The notes under the pieces were generated by a model. The model worked only from the letters and a program-made list of their open reading frames with translations, was not told the DNA's origin and made no database searches. Below are positions 46,075-56,153 of a DNA stretch of 64,000 bases, one piece after another. A program made the position numbers and the translations under genes. Each line of letters begins with the position of its first letter. Position 1 is the first letter of the stretch. The stretch is from Curtobacterium sp. MCPF17_002 (lineage in GTDB: Bacteria; Actinomycetota; Actinomycetes; Actinomycetales; Microbacteriaceae), in contig NZ_CP126251.1 in the NCBI RefSeq assembly GCF_003234115.2, positions 2,418,001 through 2,482,000 of the forward strand, written 5' to 3'.

Positions 46075-46124
46075 TGACGGCCTGGAGGCGCGTGGCGGGG
46101 TCGACACGCGCCTCCAGGCCGTCA
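46075..46124. repeat. Inverted repeat of the GGAGGCGCG family, perfect 20-base arms
   Basis: TGACGGCCTGGAGGCGCGTG (46075-46094) is exactly complementary to 46105-46124 with a 10-base loop. It lies between serA and the preceding membrane protein gene. The strongest copy of the family in the window. Confidence 0.9.
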
Positions 46125-46170
46125 CGTGAGCGTCTCCGGGACCGGAGCAGGCGTCAGAACTGGAGGAGCC

Positions 46171-46551
46171 TCAGAACTGGAGGAGGCTGGGCACGAAGAG
46201 CTGCAGGTCCAGCCACAGTGCGCCGGCGGCCGCGAAGGCGACCACGAAGACGGCGACGGTCACCGCGAGGGTCGACCGTCGGGTGATCACGAGCGCCGTC
46301 ACGAAGGCGACCGGCGCGATCAGGATGTCGAGGACCAGCCACACCCACGGCGTGCTCGACTGGAGCGAGTCGCCGCCCGAGGTCGTGCTGAGGAACGCGT
46401 TGAACTCGTCGACCTTCTGCGAGATCTGCGACATGTTGCCCACGGCCTGCACGGTCATGTAGGCGAAGAGGACGGCGAAGACGAGCCAGACCACGATCCG
46501 GCCGACCAGTGGAGCCGCGGGCCGACGGACGGTCGGCGTCGCGGCGGTCAC
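46171..46551 (-). CDS. Small integral membrane protein (three helices)
   Basis: A 126-residue protein with three clear helices (VGRIVVWLVFAVLFAYMTVQAV, WVWLVLDILIAPVAFVTALVI, TVAVFVVAFAAAGALWLDLQLF) and a short N-terminus. I do not recognise it. The GTG start at 46551 overlaps the stop of the next membrane protein as GTGA, so the two are produced together and may form one complex. Confidence 0.75.
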   Translation of the reverse strand: MTAATPTVRRPAAPLVGRIVVWLVFAVLFAYMTVQAVGNMSQISQKVDEFNAFLSTTSGGDSLQSSTPWVWLVLDILIAPVAFVTALVITRRSTLAVTVAVFVVAFAAAGALWLDLQLFVPSLLQF

Positions 46552-46988
46552 CCGAAGCTCCGGGTCATGAGGAACGGCCACGGGAACAGCACGAGCGCGC
46601 CGAGCAGCATCCAGAGCAGCCGGGTGCGGGTCCGACGGCCACGACCGGCCCAGAGGACGACGGTGAACCAGAGCGCCGGCGCGACGATCGACAGGAAGCG
46701 CAGGACCTCGACGAAGACCGTGAGGACGGTGTCGACGTTCGAGACGTAGGAGGTCGATGCCGTGAGCAGCCACGCCACCGTGTAGAGCAGGTAGAGACCG
46801 CCGAACACGCCGAACCCGACGAGGGCGCCGGAGGTCTCGGGCGCCTCGGGGTCACGGGTGCCGCGGTCCTTCACGGCGACCGGGTTGTGCGCCGCGTCGA
46901 CGTGGGTCGCGTCGTCGGCGTCGCCCCAGCTGAGGGCGTCGTCGTCGTGGTCGACCGAGCCGTCGGGCGGGGATGCTGCCGTGGTCAT
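46548..46988 (-). CDS. Membrane protein with acidic N-terminal tail
   Basis: A 146-residue protein: 52 acidic, soluble residues (many Asp), then three helices (ALVGFGVFGGLYLLYTVAWLL, TVLTVFVEVLRFLSIVAPALWFTVVLW, LLWMLLGALVLFPWPFLM). No family is recognised. It is coupled to the downstream three-helix protein and lies 71 bases downstream of mtlD, on the same strand. Confidence 0.75.
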   Translation of the reverse strand: MTTAASPPDGSVDHDDDALSWGDADDATHVDAAHNPVAVKDRGTRDPEAPETSGALVGFGVFGGLYLLYTVAWLLTASTSYVSNVDTVLTVFVEVLRFLSIVAPALWFTVVLWAGRGRRTRTRLLWMLLGALVLFPWPFLMTRSFG

Positions 46989-47059
46989 GCACCGATTCTA
47001 CGAGGGACGCGCTCGTGACGAGACCATGCGTCGGCTGGGAGCGGCTCGCGCGGAACGGG

Positions 47060-48250
47060 TCAGACGTCGGCGGGCTGCGTCTCGAGCACCTCGGCGACGA
47101 CGTCGCGGACGGCCGGGAACAGCGGGTGGCTCTCCATGAGGCCGGTGAGGATCTCGGTGAGCGCGTGCGCGGTGGCGCCGGAGCGGAGGAGCGCGTGCAG
47201 CTCGATCGACTCGGGGTCGTTCTCGTCGTCGAAGTCGAGGGCCACGCGGACCGCGCCGAGCAGGTGGTCGACGGGGAGCCCGCGCTCGGCGAGCTGCGCC
47301 GCGGGACCGACGAAGCGCTCCCGGCGGCCGAGCTTCCGGAGCGGGTTCCGGCCGACCCGGACCGTGGTGTCCGGCAGGTGCGGGTTCGCGATCCGGGAGA
47401 GGTTCGCCGCGACGTAGCGTGCGTGCTCCTCCGGGTCGAAGCCGTGCTTCGCGACGAGCAGGGCCGTCGTCTCGGCGAGGACCCCGTCGACCTCGGCGCG
47501 CACGGCCTCGTCCTCGAGTGCCTCACGGATGAGACGGATGCCCCGGACGTAGCCGTGGTAGGCGGCCGTCGCGTGGGCGGTGTTCACGGTGTAGAGCTTC
47601 CGCTCGACGAACGGCTGCAGGTCGTCGACCCACGTCACGCCGTCGATCTCCGGCGGTTCCGAACCGGATCCGGCGAACGGGGTGCGCTCGATCACCCACT
47701 CGTAGAAGGGCTCGAGCACGACGTCGAGGCCGCCGGACTGCCCGAGCACGCCGGACTGGTCCGGCACGATGCGGTCGATGGCACAGTTCGCGAAGACGGC
47801 GGCGATGTCGCGGTCCTCGAGGATGGGGGCGCGCCGGATGCTGGCGTGCAGCGAGTCCGTCGCGTTGAACGCGTTCTCGCAGGCGACGATCGTGACGTCG
47901 CCGCGGTCGAGCGGACGGGCCGCGAGCCCCTCGGCGATGATCGGGGCGACCAGCGGGAGCGTCCGGGCACCGACGGCCGTGGTGACGACGTCGGCCTCGG
48001 CGATGGCCCGGATGACGTGCTCGCGGTCGGTCTTGCTGCTCAGCGCACGGAAGCCGTAGACGAGGTGCTCGACCGGCATCTCGCCGACCTCGTGCACCAC
48101 GAAGCGGCCGGCCTCGTTGAGGGCCGAGACCACGCGGTCGTCGACGTCGACGAAGGTGAGCTCGTAGCCGCTCGCGACCAGGAACTGTCCCACGAACCCG
48201 CGCCCGATCTTGCCGGCGCCGATGTGGACCGCTCGCTTCGTCACCGCCAT
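47060..48250 (-). CDS. mtlD: Mannitol-1-phosphate 5-dehydrogenase
   Basis: A 396-residue NAD-dependent enzyme that interconverts mannitol 1-phosphate and fructose 6-phosphate. The N-terminal VHIGAGKIGRGFVGQFL is the Rossmann site, followed by GYELTFVDVDDRVVSALNEAG. The substrate region KLYTVNTAHATAAYHGYVRG matches the polyol dehydrogenase family. GGAGGA precedes the ATG. No PTS genes are nearby, so the source of mannitol phosphate is unclear. Confidence 0.92.
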   Translation of the reverse strand: MAVTKRAVHIGAGKIGRGFVGQFLVASGYELTFVDVDDRVVSALNEAGRFVVHEVGEMPVEHLVYGFRALSSKTDREHVIRAIAEADVVTTAVGARTLPLVAPIIAEGLAARPLDRGDVTIVACENAFNATDSLHASIRRAPILEDRDIAAVFANCAIDRIVPDQSGVLGQSGGLDVVLEPFYEWVIERTPFAGSGSEPPEIDGVTWVDDLQPFVERKLYTVNTAHATAAYHGYVRGIRLIREALEDEAVRAEVDGVLAETTALLVAKHGFDPEEHARYVAANLSRIANPHLPDTTVRVGRNPLRKLGRRERFVGPAAQLAERGLPVDHLLGAVRVALDFDDENDPESIELHALLRSGATAHALTEILTGLMESHPLFPAVRDVVAEVLETQPADV

Positions 48251-48405
48251 CCGACGATCCTCCCATGCCGATCGGTACGTTCTCGACCGGCCCCGGCCAG
48301 GGCGGACGACGACGGGCGCGCGACGGCCGCGCGCACGCCACGGGGACGCCGGTTCACGGCGTCGGGGCGGGTGAAGAGCTGCTGCATAACGTTCGGGTCA
48401 CATCG

Positions 48406-48467
48406 CGAGGCGGCGGTGCGGGTGCACCGCCGCCTCGGGAGTCGAGTGGCGGTGCGGGTGCACCGCC
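48406..48467. repeat. Two hairpins downstream of ilvC
   Basis: CGAGGCGGCGGTGC/GCACCGCCGCCTCG with a GGGT loop (48406-48437), then GGCGGTGC/GCACCGCC with a GGGT loop (48448-48467), arranged as a tandem duplication. They lie 27 bases after ilvC and may end that operon. Confidence 0.8.
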
Positions 48468-48493
48468 GCTCGGGGTCGAGTGGTGTCGGAAGA

Positions 48494-49519
48494 CTACCGC
48501 GCCGCGGAACCGTCCACGTAGTCGGCGTCGTTCGACTTCCACGCGAAGAGCGCACGCAGCTCGCGGCCGGTGGCCTCGATCGGGTGGCCCTCGCCCTTCG
48601 CACGGAGCGCCTTGAACTCCGGTGCGCCGGCGTCCTGGTCCTCGATGAAGCGCTTGGCGAAGGCACCGTTCTGGATGTCCGCGAGGACGGCCTTCATGTT
48701 CTCCTTGACCTCGGGCGAGATCACGCGCGGGCCGGAGACGTAGTCACCGAACTCGGCCGTGTCCGAGATCGACCAGCGCTGCTTGGTGAGGCCACCCTCC
48801 CAGATCAGGTCGACGATGAGCTTCAGCTCGTGCAGCACCTCGAAGTAGGCGATCTGCGGCTGGTAGCCCGCCTCGACCAGGGTCTCGAAGCCGTACTGGA
48901 TGAGCTGCGACGTGCCACCGCAGAGGACGGCCTGCTCACCGAACAGGTCGGTCTCGGTCTCCTCGGTGAAGGTCGTCTTGATGCCGCCGGAGCGGAGTCC
49001 GCCGATGGCCTTCGAGTACGACCACGCGAGGTCCCAGGCGGACCCGGACGCGTCGACCTCGACGGCGACGATGACGGGGACGCCACGGCCGGCCTCGTAC
49101 TCGCGGCGCACGGTGTGGCCCGGGCCCTTCGGCGCGACGAGGGAGACGTCGACGCCCTCGGGTGCCTGGATGTAGCCGTAGCGGATGTTGAAGCCGTGGC
49201 CGAAGACGAGCGTCGCGCCCGGCTTGAGGTTCGGCTCGATGTCGTCCTTGTAGACGATGCGCTGGACCTGGTCCGGCGCGAGGATGACGACGACGTCCGC
49301 CCACTTCGTGACCTCGGCCGGGGTGTGCACCTCGAAGCCGGCCTCTTCGGCCTTCTGACGGCTCTTCGAACCCTCCTGCAGGCCGATCTTGACCTCGACA
49401 CCGGAGTCGCGGAGGTTGAGGGCGTGGGCGTGGCCCTGCGAGCCGTACCCGATGACGGCGACCTTCTTGCCCTGGATGAGCGTCAGGTCGGCGTCGGCGT
49501 CGTACACGATGTCAGTCAC
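48494..49519 (-). CDS. ilvC: Ketol-acid reductoisomerase
   Basis: A 341-residue class I NADPH-dependent enzyme of Val/Ile synthesis: [22 protein letters not shown] binds NADPH, and [23 protein letters not shown] plus [16 protein letters not shown] hold the metal and substrate. The GTG at 49519 has AGGAGA upstream and is preferred over a longer frame. It is 114 bases after ilvN with an inverted repeat in the gap, so its expression may differ from ilvBN. Confidence 0.96.
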   Translation of the reverse strand: MTDIVYDADADLTLIQGKKVAVIGYGSQGHAHALNLRDSGVEVKIGLQEGSKSRQKAEEAGFEVHTPAEVTKWADVVVILAPDQVQRIVYKDDIEPNLKPGATLVFGHGFNIRYGYIQAPEGVDVSLVAPKGPGHTVRREYEAGRGVPVIVAVEVDASGSAWDLAWSYSKAIGGLRSGGIKTTFTEETETDLFGEQAVLCGGTSQLIQYGFETLVEAGYQPQIAYFEVLHELKLIVDLIWEGGLTKQRWSISDTAEFGDYVSGPRVISPEVKENMKAVLADIQNGAFAKRFIEDQDAGAPEFKALRAKGEGHPIEATGRELRALFAWKSNDADYVDGSAAR

Positions 49520-49573
49520 GGTGGTGGTTCTCCTGTGGTCGGTTGGGAAGCGTTCGTTGCTGAGTCTGGTGGA

Positions 49574-49622
49574 GACGGACAGGAGGCGCGGTGCTGGTGG
49601 CGACCCGCGCCTCCTGGCCGTC
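49574..49622. repeat. Inverted repeat of the GGAGGCGCGG family between ilvN and ilvC
   Basis: GACGGACAGGAGGCGCGG and CCGCGCCTCCTGGCCGTC pair with two mismatches. Positioned inside the ilv operon, so it is more likely an mRNA-stability or attenuation element than an end. Confidence 0.8.
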
Positions 49623-49633
49623 ACGGGGCGCGG

Positions 49634-50134
49634 TCAGCGCACCCGGTCGGTGATGCTCTTCGGACCGCGGCCCATGCCGAGGAGGCCCGCACGGGCGAGC
49701 TCCTTGATGCCGTAGGGCTCGAGCACGCGGAGGATCGCCTGGATCTTGCCGGGGTCGCCGGTCACCTCGACGATGAGCGAGTCGTTCGCGACGTCGACGA
49801 CCTGGGCGCGGAACAGGTTCACTGCCTCGAGCACGGCCGAGCGCGTCTGGTTGTCGACACGGACCTTCACGAGCATGTGCTCGCGCTGGACGGACTGCGA
49901 GAAGTCCAGCTCGACGATCTTGATGACGTTGACGAGCTTGTTGAGCTGCTTCGTCACCTGCTCGAGCGGGAGGTCCTCGACGTCGACGACGACGGTGATC
50001 CGGCTCAGGCCGTCCACCTCGGTGTTGCCGACGGCGAGCGACTCGATGTTGAACCCGCGGCGGGCGAACAGGCCCGCGACGCGCGTCAGCAGACCCGGCT
50101 TGTCCTCGACGAGGAGGGAGAGGACGTGGCTCAT
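49634..50134 (-). CDS. ilvN: Acetolactate synthase small (regulatory) subunit
   Basis: A 166-residue regulatory subunit: [36 protein letters not shown] is the N-terminal ACT domain that binds valine. The second domain contains [37 protein letters not shown]. The ATG overlaps the ilvB stop (ATGA). It matches the typical actinobacterial length. Confidence 0.97.
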   Translation of the reverse strand: MSHVLSLLVEDKPGLLTRVAGLFARRGFNIESLAVGNTEVDGLSRITVVVDVEDLPLEQVTKQLNKLVNVIKIVELDFSQSVQREHMLVKVRVDNQTRSAVLEAVNLFRAQVVDVANDSLIVEVTGDPGKIQAILRVLEPYGIKELARAGLLGMGRGPKSITDRVR

Positions 50135-51954
50135 GCGGTTTCCCCCGTCATGTCGGCGTCCTCGTCGTCCCAGGTGGGTGCGAGGGCCTGGGCGTACTCG
50201 ATGGACGAGTTGCTGACACCCTGCGGGACCATCGGCCAGACCATCGAGTCACGGCTCACCACGAAGTCGATCACCACGGGGCGGTCGTTCGTCTCGAGGG
50301 CCAGCGTGATGGCGGCGTCGACCTCGTCCGCCTTCTCGACGCGGATACCGAGCGCGCCGTACGCGTCCGCCAGCTTCACGAAGTCCGGCACCCGGCGCGA
50401 GTCGTGGCCGGTCTCGAGGTCGGTGAACGAGTGGCGGCCGTCGTAGAACAGCGTCTGCCACTGCCGCACCATGCCGAGCGACGAGTTGTTGATGATCGCG
50501 ACCTTGATCGGGATGTCGTTGATGACGCAGGTCGCGAGTTCCTGGTTCGTCATCTGGAAGCAGCCGTCGCCGTCGATCGCCCAGACCACGCGGTCCGGCT
50601 CGGCGACCTTCGCGCCCATCGCTGCGGGCACCGAGTAGCCCATCGTGCCGGCGCCGCCGGAGTTGAGCCAGGCGTTCGGCCGCTCGTACTTGATGAACTG
50701 CGCGGACCACATCTGGTGCTGACCGACACCGGAGGCGTAGACGGCCTCGGGGCCGCTCAGCTCCCCGATGCGCCGGATGATCCCCTGCGGGGCGAGCAGG
50801 CCGTCGGTCGGCTCCGCGTACCCGAGCGGGAAGTCGACCTTGAGCTGGCGGAGCTTCGTCCACCACTCGTCGGTCGATGCGCGGTCGTCGACGGCGATGC
50901 CGTCCCAGGCGTCGAGCAGGTCGACCAGGACCTCGCGCGCGTCGCCCACGATCGGGACGTCGGCGAAGCGGATCTTCGAGATCTCGGCGGGGTCGATGTC
51001 GACGTGCACGACCTTGGCGTTCGGCGCGAACTCGTCGGCCTTGCCGGTCACACGGTCGTCGAAGCGGGCGCCGAGCGCGATGATGAGGTCGCTGTCCTGC
51101 AGGCCGAGCACCGCCGGGACGGTGCCGTGCATGCCGGGCATGCCGAGGTGCTGCGGGTGCGAGTCCGGGAAGGCGCCGCGTGCCATCAGCGTCGTCACGA
51201 CCGGCGCACCGGTGGCCTCCGCGAAGCGGAGCAGCTCGGCGGTCGCGCGGGAGCGGATGACGCCGCCGCCGACGTAGAGCACTGGGCGCTGCGACGCGGC
51301 GAGGAGTTGCGCGGCCGCGGCGATCTGCTTGCCGTGCGCCTTGGTGACCGGGCGGTAGCCGGGCAGGTCGATCTTCGGCGGCCAGACGTAGGGCGCCGAC
51401 TTCTGCTGGGCGTCCTTCGTGATGTCGACCAGCACCGGCCCGGGGCGTCCGGTCGTCGCGATGAGGTGCGCCGCGGCCAACGTCGCCGGCACGTCGGCCG
51501 GGTCGGTCACCAGGAACGAGTGCTTCGTGATCGGCATCGTGATGCCGACGATGTCGGCTTCCTGGAACGCGTCGGTCCCCATCAGCGTCGAGAAGACCTG
51601 ACCGGTGATCGCGATGAAGGGCACCGAGTCCATGTAGGCGTCGGCGATGGCGGTGACGAGGTTCGTCGCGCCGGGCCCGGACGTCGCGATGGCGACGCCG
51701 ACCTTGCCCGACGCCGAGGCGTAGCCCTCGGCGGCGTGGCCGGCGCCCTGCTCGTGACGGACGAGGATGTGGCGGATCGTCGTGGACGCCATCAGCTCGT
51801 CGTAGAACGGGATGATGGCACCGCCCGGCAGGCCGAAGACGTCGGTGATCCCGAGGTGCTCGAGCGTCCGGAGGACGGCTCCCGACCCGGTCAGGATCTC
51901 CGGCGTCCGGCGTGCACCGGCGGCCGCGGACAGCGGAGTGGCTTCCGTGGGCAT
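50131..51954 (-). CDS. ilvB: Acetolactate synthase large (catalytic) subunit
   Basis: A 607-residue TPP enzyme that condenses pyruvate to acetolactate. The N-terminal [15 protein letters not shown] includes the catalytic Glu, and [29 protein letters not shown] is the TPP/Mg site. It forms a complex with IlvN. It starts 46 bases after ilvD and is the second gene of the ilvD-ilvB-ilvN-ilvC unit. No leader peptide for attenuation was seen. Confidence 0.97.
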   Translation of the reverse strand: MPTEATPLSAAAGARRTPEILTGSGAVLRTLEHLGITDVFGLPGGAIIPFYDELMASTTIRHILVRHEQGAGHAAEGYASASGKVGVAIATSGPGATNLVTAIADAYMDSVPFIAITGQVFSTLMGTDAFQEADIVGITMPITKHSFLVTDPADVPATLAAAHLIATTGRPGPVLVDITKDAQQKSAPYVWPPKIDLPGYRPVTKAHGKQIAAAAQLLAASQRPVLYVGGGVIRSRATAELLRFAEATGAPVVTTLMARGAFPDSHPQHLGMPGMHGTVPAVLGLQDSDLIIALGARFDDRVTGKADEFAPNAKVVHVDIDPAEISKIRFADVPIVGDAREVLVDLLDAWDGIAVDDRASTDEWWTKLRQLKVDFPLGYAEPTDGLLAPQGIIRRIGELSGPEAVYASGVGQHQMWSAQFIKYERPNAWLNSGGAGTMGYSVPAAMGAKVAEPDRVVWAIDGDGCFQMTNQELATCVINDIPIKVAIINNSSLGMVRQWQTLFYDGRHSFTDLETGHDSRRVPDFVKLADAYGALGIRVEKADEVDAAITLALETNDRPVVIDFVVSRDSMVWPMVPQGVSNSSIEYAQALAPTWDDEDADMTGETA

Positions 51955-52000
51955 GAGGTGGTCCTTGCCTGGAGAGGTGGCGATGGTGCGTGTGTCGACG

Positions 52001-53695
52001 CTAGCCCGTGACCGCGCCCTTGGCGGCGGACTGGACGAGCTTCGCGTACTTCGCGAGGACTCCGCGGGTGTAGCGCGGGGGCAGCGGGGCCCAGCCTTCG
52101 CGGCGGGCTTCCAGCTCGGCGTCGTCGACCAGTAGGTCGAGCGAGCGAGCCGCGATGTCGACACGGATGCGGTCGCCATCGCGCACGAAGGCGACTGGAC
52201 CTGCGTCCACTGCTTCCGGTGCGATGTGGCCGATGCACAGGCCGGTTGTGCCGCCTGAGAATCGTCCGTCCGTCAACAGTAGTACATCCTTGCCGAGGCC
52301 CGCGCCCTTGATGGCCGCGGTGATGGCGAGCATCTCGCGCATGCCCGGGCCGCCCTTGGGGCCCTCGTAGCGGATGACGACGACGTCGCCCTTCTGGATC
52401 TTCCCCTCGGTGAGGGCGTCCATCGCGGCGCGCTCGCGGTCGAACACCCGCGCGGGGCCCTCGAACACCTCGGCGTCGAAGCCAGCGGTCTTCACCACGG
52501 CGCCCTCGGGGGCGAACGTGCCCTGCAGGATCGTCAGGCCACCGGTCGCGTGGATCGGGTTGTCGAGCTTGCGGAACACCTCGCCGTCGAGCTCCGGCGG
52601 GTCGATCGCGGCGAGGTTCTCGGCGAGGGTCTTGCCGGTCACGGTCATGACGTCGCCGTGCAGCAGTCCGGCGTCGAGCAGCGCCTTCATGATCACCGGG
52701 ATGCCGCCGTTGCGGTCCACGTCGACCATGACGTACTTGCCGAACGGCTTCATGTCGGCGAGGTGCGGGACCTTCGAGCCGATCCGGTTGAAGTCGTCCA
52801 GGGAGAGCTCGACCTCGGCCTCGTGCGCGATCGCGAGGAGGTGGAGGACGACGTTGGTGGAGCCTCCGAGTGCCATGGCGACGGCGATGGCGTTCTCGAA
52901 CGCCTCCTTCGTCAGGATCTGGCGCGCGGTGATGCCCTTGCGGAGCATGTTCACCACGGCCTCGCCGGAGCGGTGCGCGTAGTAGTCGCGACGACGGTCG
53001 GCGCTGGGCGGCGCGGCGCTGCCCGGGAGGGACATGCCGAGGGCCTCGGCGACCGACGCCATGGTGTTCGCCGTGTACATGCCGCCGCAGGCGCCTTCGC
53101 CCGGGACGATCGCGCACTCGATCTTCTTGAGCTCTTCTTCCGACATGGTGCCGGCCTTGCACGCACCGACGCCCTCGAAGGAGTCGATGATCGTCACCTC
53201 CTTGAAGGTGCCGTCGGCCTGCTTGACGTAGCCCGGCATGACCGAGCCCGCGTAGAGGAAGACGCTCGCCAGGTCGAGTCGGGCGGCGGCCATCAGCATC
53301 CCCGGCAGCGACTTGTCGCAGCCGGCGAGCAGGACGGTGCCGTCGAGGCGCTCGGCGTTCACGACGGTCTCGACGCTGTCCGCGATGACCTCACGCGAGA
53401 CGAGGGAGAAGTGCATGCCCTCGTGCCCCATCGAGATGCCGTCGGAGACGGAGATGGTGCCGAACTGCAGCGGGTAGCCCCCGCCGGAGTGCACGCCCTC
53501 CTTCGCCCCCTGCGCGAGGCGGTCGAGGGAGAGGTTGCACGGGGTGATCTCGTTCCAGGACGAGGCGATGCCGATCTGCGGCTTCTCCCAGTCCTCGTCC
53601 CCCATGCCGACGGCCCGGAGCATGCCACGCGAGGTGGTCGCTTCGATCCCGTCGGTGACGACCCGGCTGCGCGGCTTGACGTCGATATCAGGCAT
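52001..53695 (-). CDS. ilvD: Dihydroxy-acid dehydratase
   Basis: A 564-residue iron-sulfur enzyme of the Val/Ile pathway: [17 protein letters not shown] and [34 protein letters not shown] hold the cluster cysteines and conserved residues, and [20 protein letters not shown] closes the substrate site. It heads the ilv operon. Its promoter carries the palindrome shared with leuC. Confidence 0.97.
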   Translation of the reverse strand: MPDIDVKPRSRVVTDGIEATTSRGMLRAVGMGDEDWEKPQIGIASSWNEITPCNLSLDRLAQGAKEGVHSGGGYPLQFGTISVSDGISMGHEGMHFSLVSREVIADSVETVVNAERLDGTVLLAGCDKSLPGMLMAAARLDLASVFLYAGSVMPGYVKQADGTFKEVTIIDSFEGVGACKAGTMSEEELKKIECAIVPGEGACGGMYTANTMASVAEALGMSLPGSAAPPSADRRRDYYAHRSGEAVVNMLRKGITARQILTKEAFENAIAVAMALGGSTNVVLHLLAIAHEAEVELSLDDFNRIGSKVPHLADMKPFGKYVMVDVDRNGGIPVIMKALLDAGLLHGDVMTVTGKTLAENLAAIDPPELDGEVFRKLDNPIHATGGLTILQGTFAPEGAVVKTAGFDAEVFEGPARVFDRERAAMDALTEGKIQKGDVVVIRYEGPKGGPGMREMLAITAAIKGAGLGKDVLLLTDGRFSGGTTGLCIGHIAPEAVDAGPVAFVRDGDRIRVDIAARSLDLLVDDAELEARREGWAPLPPRYTRGVLAKYAKLVQSAAKGAVTG

Positions 53696-53701
53696 GGAGC
53701 G

Positions 53702-53727
53702 AGTCTAGGCGCAGTTGGGATACCAAC
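53702..53727 (-). promoter_or_regulatory. ilvD promoter with operator shared with leuC
   Basis: Minus-strand GTTGGTATCCCAAC (53714-53727) is a one-mismatch copy of the leuC palindrome. It is followed six bases later by TAGACT (53702-53707), the same -10 hexamer as leuC (spacing four there). The ilvD start codon lies only seven bases from the -10 box, so the message has a very short leader or none. Confidence 0.72.
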
Positions 53728-53785
53728 CGGACAACACCATGCGTTCGCATGCGAAAACCGGGCCTGGAGGCGCGGATCGCCTTGG

Positions 53786-54568
53786 TCAGCGCACCGCTCG
53801 GAGGCGAGCCAGCTGCTTCAGGACGTCGGTCAGCGCCGCCGGATCGGCGACACGGTGGCGGGCGAGCGTGTCGCCCTCCCCCACCTTCACGCCGACGTCG
53901 CCGTCACCGAGCACGCGGAAGCCGTCCTCATCGGTGACGTCGTCACCGGCGAAGAACACCGCGTCGGCACCGCGCAGCTCGCGCAGGCGGGCGATCGCGT
54001 CGCCCTTGGTCACGTGCCGGACGGCGAACTCGAGGATGTCCTTGCCGCCGCGTTCGAGGACGTCGGCGTCGGCCTCGTGCGCCGCGCTGCTCGCGGCGGC
54101 GTTCGCCTCGGCAGCGACCTCGGCGCTCACCCGGCGGGTGTGCACGCCGTGCCCGGCGGGCTTGTGCTCGATGACGACACCCGGGAACCGCGCGCCGACC
54201 TCGTCGAGCGCCGCACCGATGCGTGCGACCCGGGCGACCTCGTCGTCCGAGAGCGCTGCTTCGTCGTGGCCGTCGACCCGCCACTCGACGCCGTGCGACC
54301 CGACGAGCGCCATCCCGGCCGGCGCGTGGGTCACCGCGGCGAGGCTGCCGAGCGGCCGCCCGGAGACGAGCACCACCTCGGTGTCCGCCGCCCGCTGCAG
54401 GGTGAGGACGGCCGCCCACGAACCCGGCAGCGCCCCGACCTCGGACGGGTCGTCGGCGAAGGGCGCCAGCGTGCCGTCGAAGTCGAGGGCGACGAGGAGT
54501 CGCGGCGCAGCCGCGAGCGTCTCGAGGGCCGCCGTCAGGTCGGCCGTCGCGGTGGTCTCGTCACGCAT
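53786..54568 (-). CDS. otsB: Trehalose-6-phosphate phosphatase
   Basis: A 260-residue HAD-superfamily phosphatase converting trehalose 6-phosphate to trehalose. LLVALDFDGTLAPFADDP is the catalytic motif (DxDGT), and GDAIARLRELRGADAVFFAGDDVTDEDGF is the third HAD motif. ATG 54568 has GGGAGG upstream and overlaps the otsA stop by eight bases. Confidence 0.95.
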   Translation of the reverse strand: MRDETTATADLTAALETLAAAPRLLVALDFDGTLAPFADDPSEVGALPGSWAAVLTLQRAADTEVVLVSGRPLGSLAAVTHAPAGMALVGSHGVEWRVDGHDEAALSDDEVARVARIGAALDEVGARFPGVVIEHKPAGHGVHTRRVSAEVAAEANAAASSAAHEADADVLERGGKDILEFAVRHVTKGDAIARLRELRGADAVFFAGDDVTDEDGFRVLGDGDVGVKVGEGDTLARHRVADPAALTDVLKQLARLRAVR

Positions 54569-56153
54569 CACGTGCCTCCCGGGTGTCCTCGGCCGCACGC
54601 GCGGTCTGGGCGTCCTCGTCGAAGATCGACATGTTGTCGGTCTGCGCCTCGCGGTGGCGGTCCGCCGGCTCGGTCGCCGACGGGTCGATCCGCGCGTTCC
54701 GTGGGGCGTGGCGGTCGAGCGCTTCCAGGAAGGAGCGCGACCACCGGGCCACGTCGTTGTCGCGCACGCGCTTCCGGAGCGCGCGCATCCGGGTCGAGCG
54801 TTCGCGTCGGGGCATCTCGATCGCGCGCTCGATCGAGTCCTTGAGGGCGCCGATGTCGTGCGGGTTGATGATGACGGCCTGCTTCAGCTCGTCGGCGGCG
54901 CCGGCGAACTCGGAGAGGATGAGGACGCCGTCGTTGTCGAAGCGGGTCGCGACGTACTCCTTCGCGACGAGGTTCATGCCGTCGCGGAGGGCCGTGACGA
55001 GCATGATGTCCGCCGCCAGGTAGAGCGCGACCATCTCCTCGCGCGGGTAGCCGTGGTGCAGGTAGGAGATCGGCTGGTGGCCGATGGTGCCGAGGTCGCC
55101 GTTGATCCGGCCGACGCTCAGCTCGATCTCGTCGCGGAGCATCCGGTAGGAGTCGACGCGCTCGCGGCTGGGGCTCGCGACCTGCACCAGCGTGGCGTCC
55201 TCGACACGGAGGCGGCCGTCCTCGATGAGCTCGCCGAACGCCTTGATGCGGTGCCGGATGCCCTTCGTGTAGTCGAGCCGGTCGACGCCGAGCAGGACGG
55301 TCTTCGGGTTGCCGAGCCCGGCACGGATCTCGCGGGCACGCTCCTGGACCTCGGGCTTCCTGGCGATGTCCTCGAAGCTCTCGGCGTCGATCGAGATCGG
55401 GAAGTGCCGCGCCTCGACGTGACGGACCGTGATCCCCTTGCGGCTCCGAGGAGCCTCGGGGTCGTCGACCGGCACGTCGATCGTGGTGCCCTTGGTCGTG
55501 TAGCCCTTGATGTGCCGCACCGCGCGGAGGAAGTCGCTGGCGTCGTCGTGCCGCTGGAACCCGATCACGTCCGCGCCGAGCAGCCCGTCGAGGATCTGTG
55601 CACGCCACGGCAGCTGGGCGTAGATGCCGACCGGCGGGAACGGGATGTGGTTGAAGAAGCCGATCGTGACGTCGGGGCGGCGTTCGCGGAGGAGCGCCGG
55701 GACGAGCTGCAGTTGGTAGTCCTGCACCCAGACGATGCCGTCCTGCTCGACGATCTCGGCGATCTGCTGGGCGAAGCGCTCGTTGACGCGCTGGTAGGCG
55801 TTCCACCAGTCACGGTGGTAGCTCGGGTGCTCGATGACGTCGTGGTAGAGCGGCCAGAGCGTGTCGTTGCTGAAGCCCTCGTAGTAGTCCTGCACGTCGT
55901 CGGCGCTGAGGGGCACCGGGACGATGTGGATCCCCTCGTTGTCGAACGGCTCCACCTCGACGTCGGGTTGTCCCACCCAGCCGACCCAGGCGCCCTCGTT
56001 CGCGCGCATCACCGGCTCGAGTGCGGTGACCAGGCCACCGGGCGAGTGCCGCCAGCCCTCGTTGCCGTCCTCGTCGACGACACGGTCCACCGGCAGGCGG
56101 TTCGAGGCGACGACGAAGGAGTACCGGGTCTGTTCGGTGCGGGGTGATGCCAT
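54561..56153 (-). CDS. otsA: Trehalose-6-phosphate synthase
   Basis: A 530-residue GT20 enzyme making trehalose 6-phosphate from UDP-glucose and glucose 6-phosphate. Visible motifs: SNRLPVDR, GFFNHIPFPPVGIYA, GVDRLDYTKGIRHR and LVTALRDGMNLVAKEYVATR. A disordered C-terminal tail of about 45 acidic residues is extra. It is divergent from corA. Together with otsB it supplies trehalose for osmotic and drying stress. Confidence 0.97.
   Translation of the reverse strand: MASPRTEQTRYSFVVASNRLPVDRVVDEDGNEGWRHSPGGLVTALEPVMRANEGAWVGWVGQPDVEVEPFDNEGIHIVPVPLSADDVQDYYEGFSNDTLWPLYHDVIEHPSYHRDWWNAYQRVNERFAQQIAEIVEQDGIVWVQDYQLQLVPALLRERRPDVTIGFFNHIPFPPVGIYAQLPWRAQILDGLLGADVIGFQRHDDASDFLRAVRHIKGYTTKGTTIDVPVDDPEAPRSRKGITVRHVEARHFPISIDAESFEDIARKPEVQERAREIRAGLGNPKTVLLGVDRLDYTKGIRHRIKAFGELIEDGRLRVEDATLVQVASPSRERVDSYRMLRDEIELSVGRINGDLGTIGHQPISYLHHGYPREEMVALYLAADIMLVTALRDGMNLVAKEYVATRFDNDGVLILSEFAGAADELKQAVIINPHDIGALKDSIERAIEMPRRERSTRMRALRKRVRDNDVARWSRSFLEALDRHAPRNARIDPSATEPADRHREAQTDNMSIFDEDAQTARAAEDTREARDA

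Noticed and set aside
51955-52000. Leader peptide or attenuator upstream of ilvB
   Set aside because: The gap is 46 bases with no short ORF rich in Leu/Val/Ile codons and no terminator-like stem.
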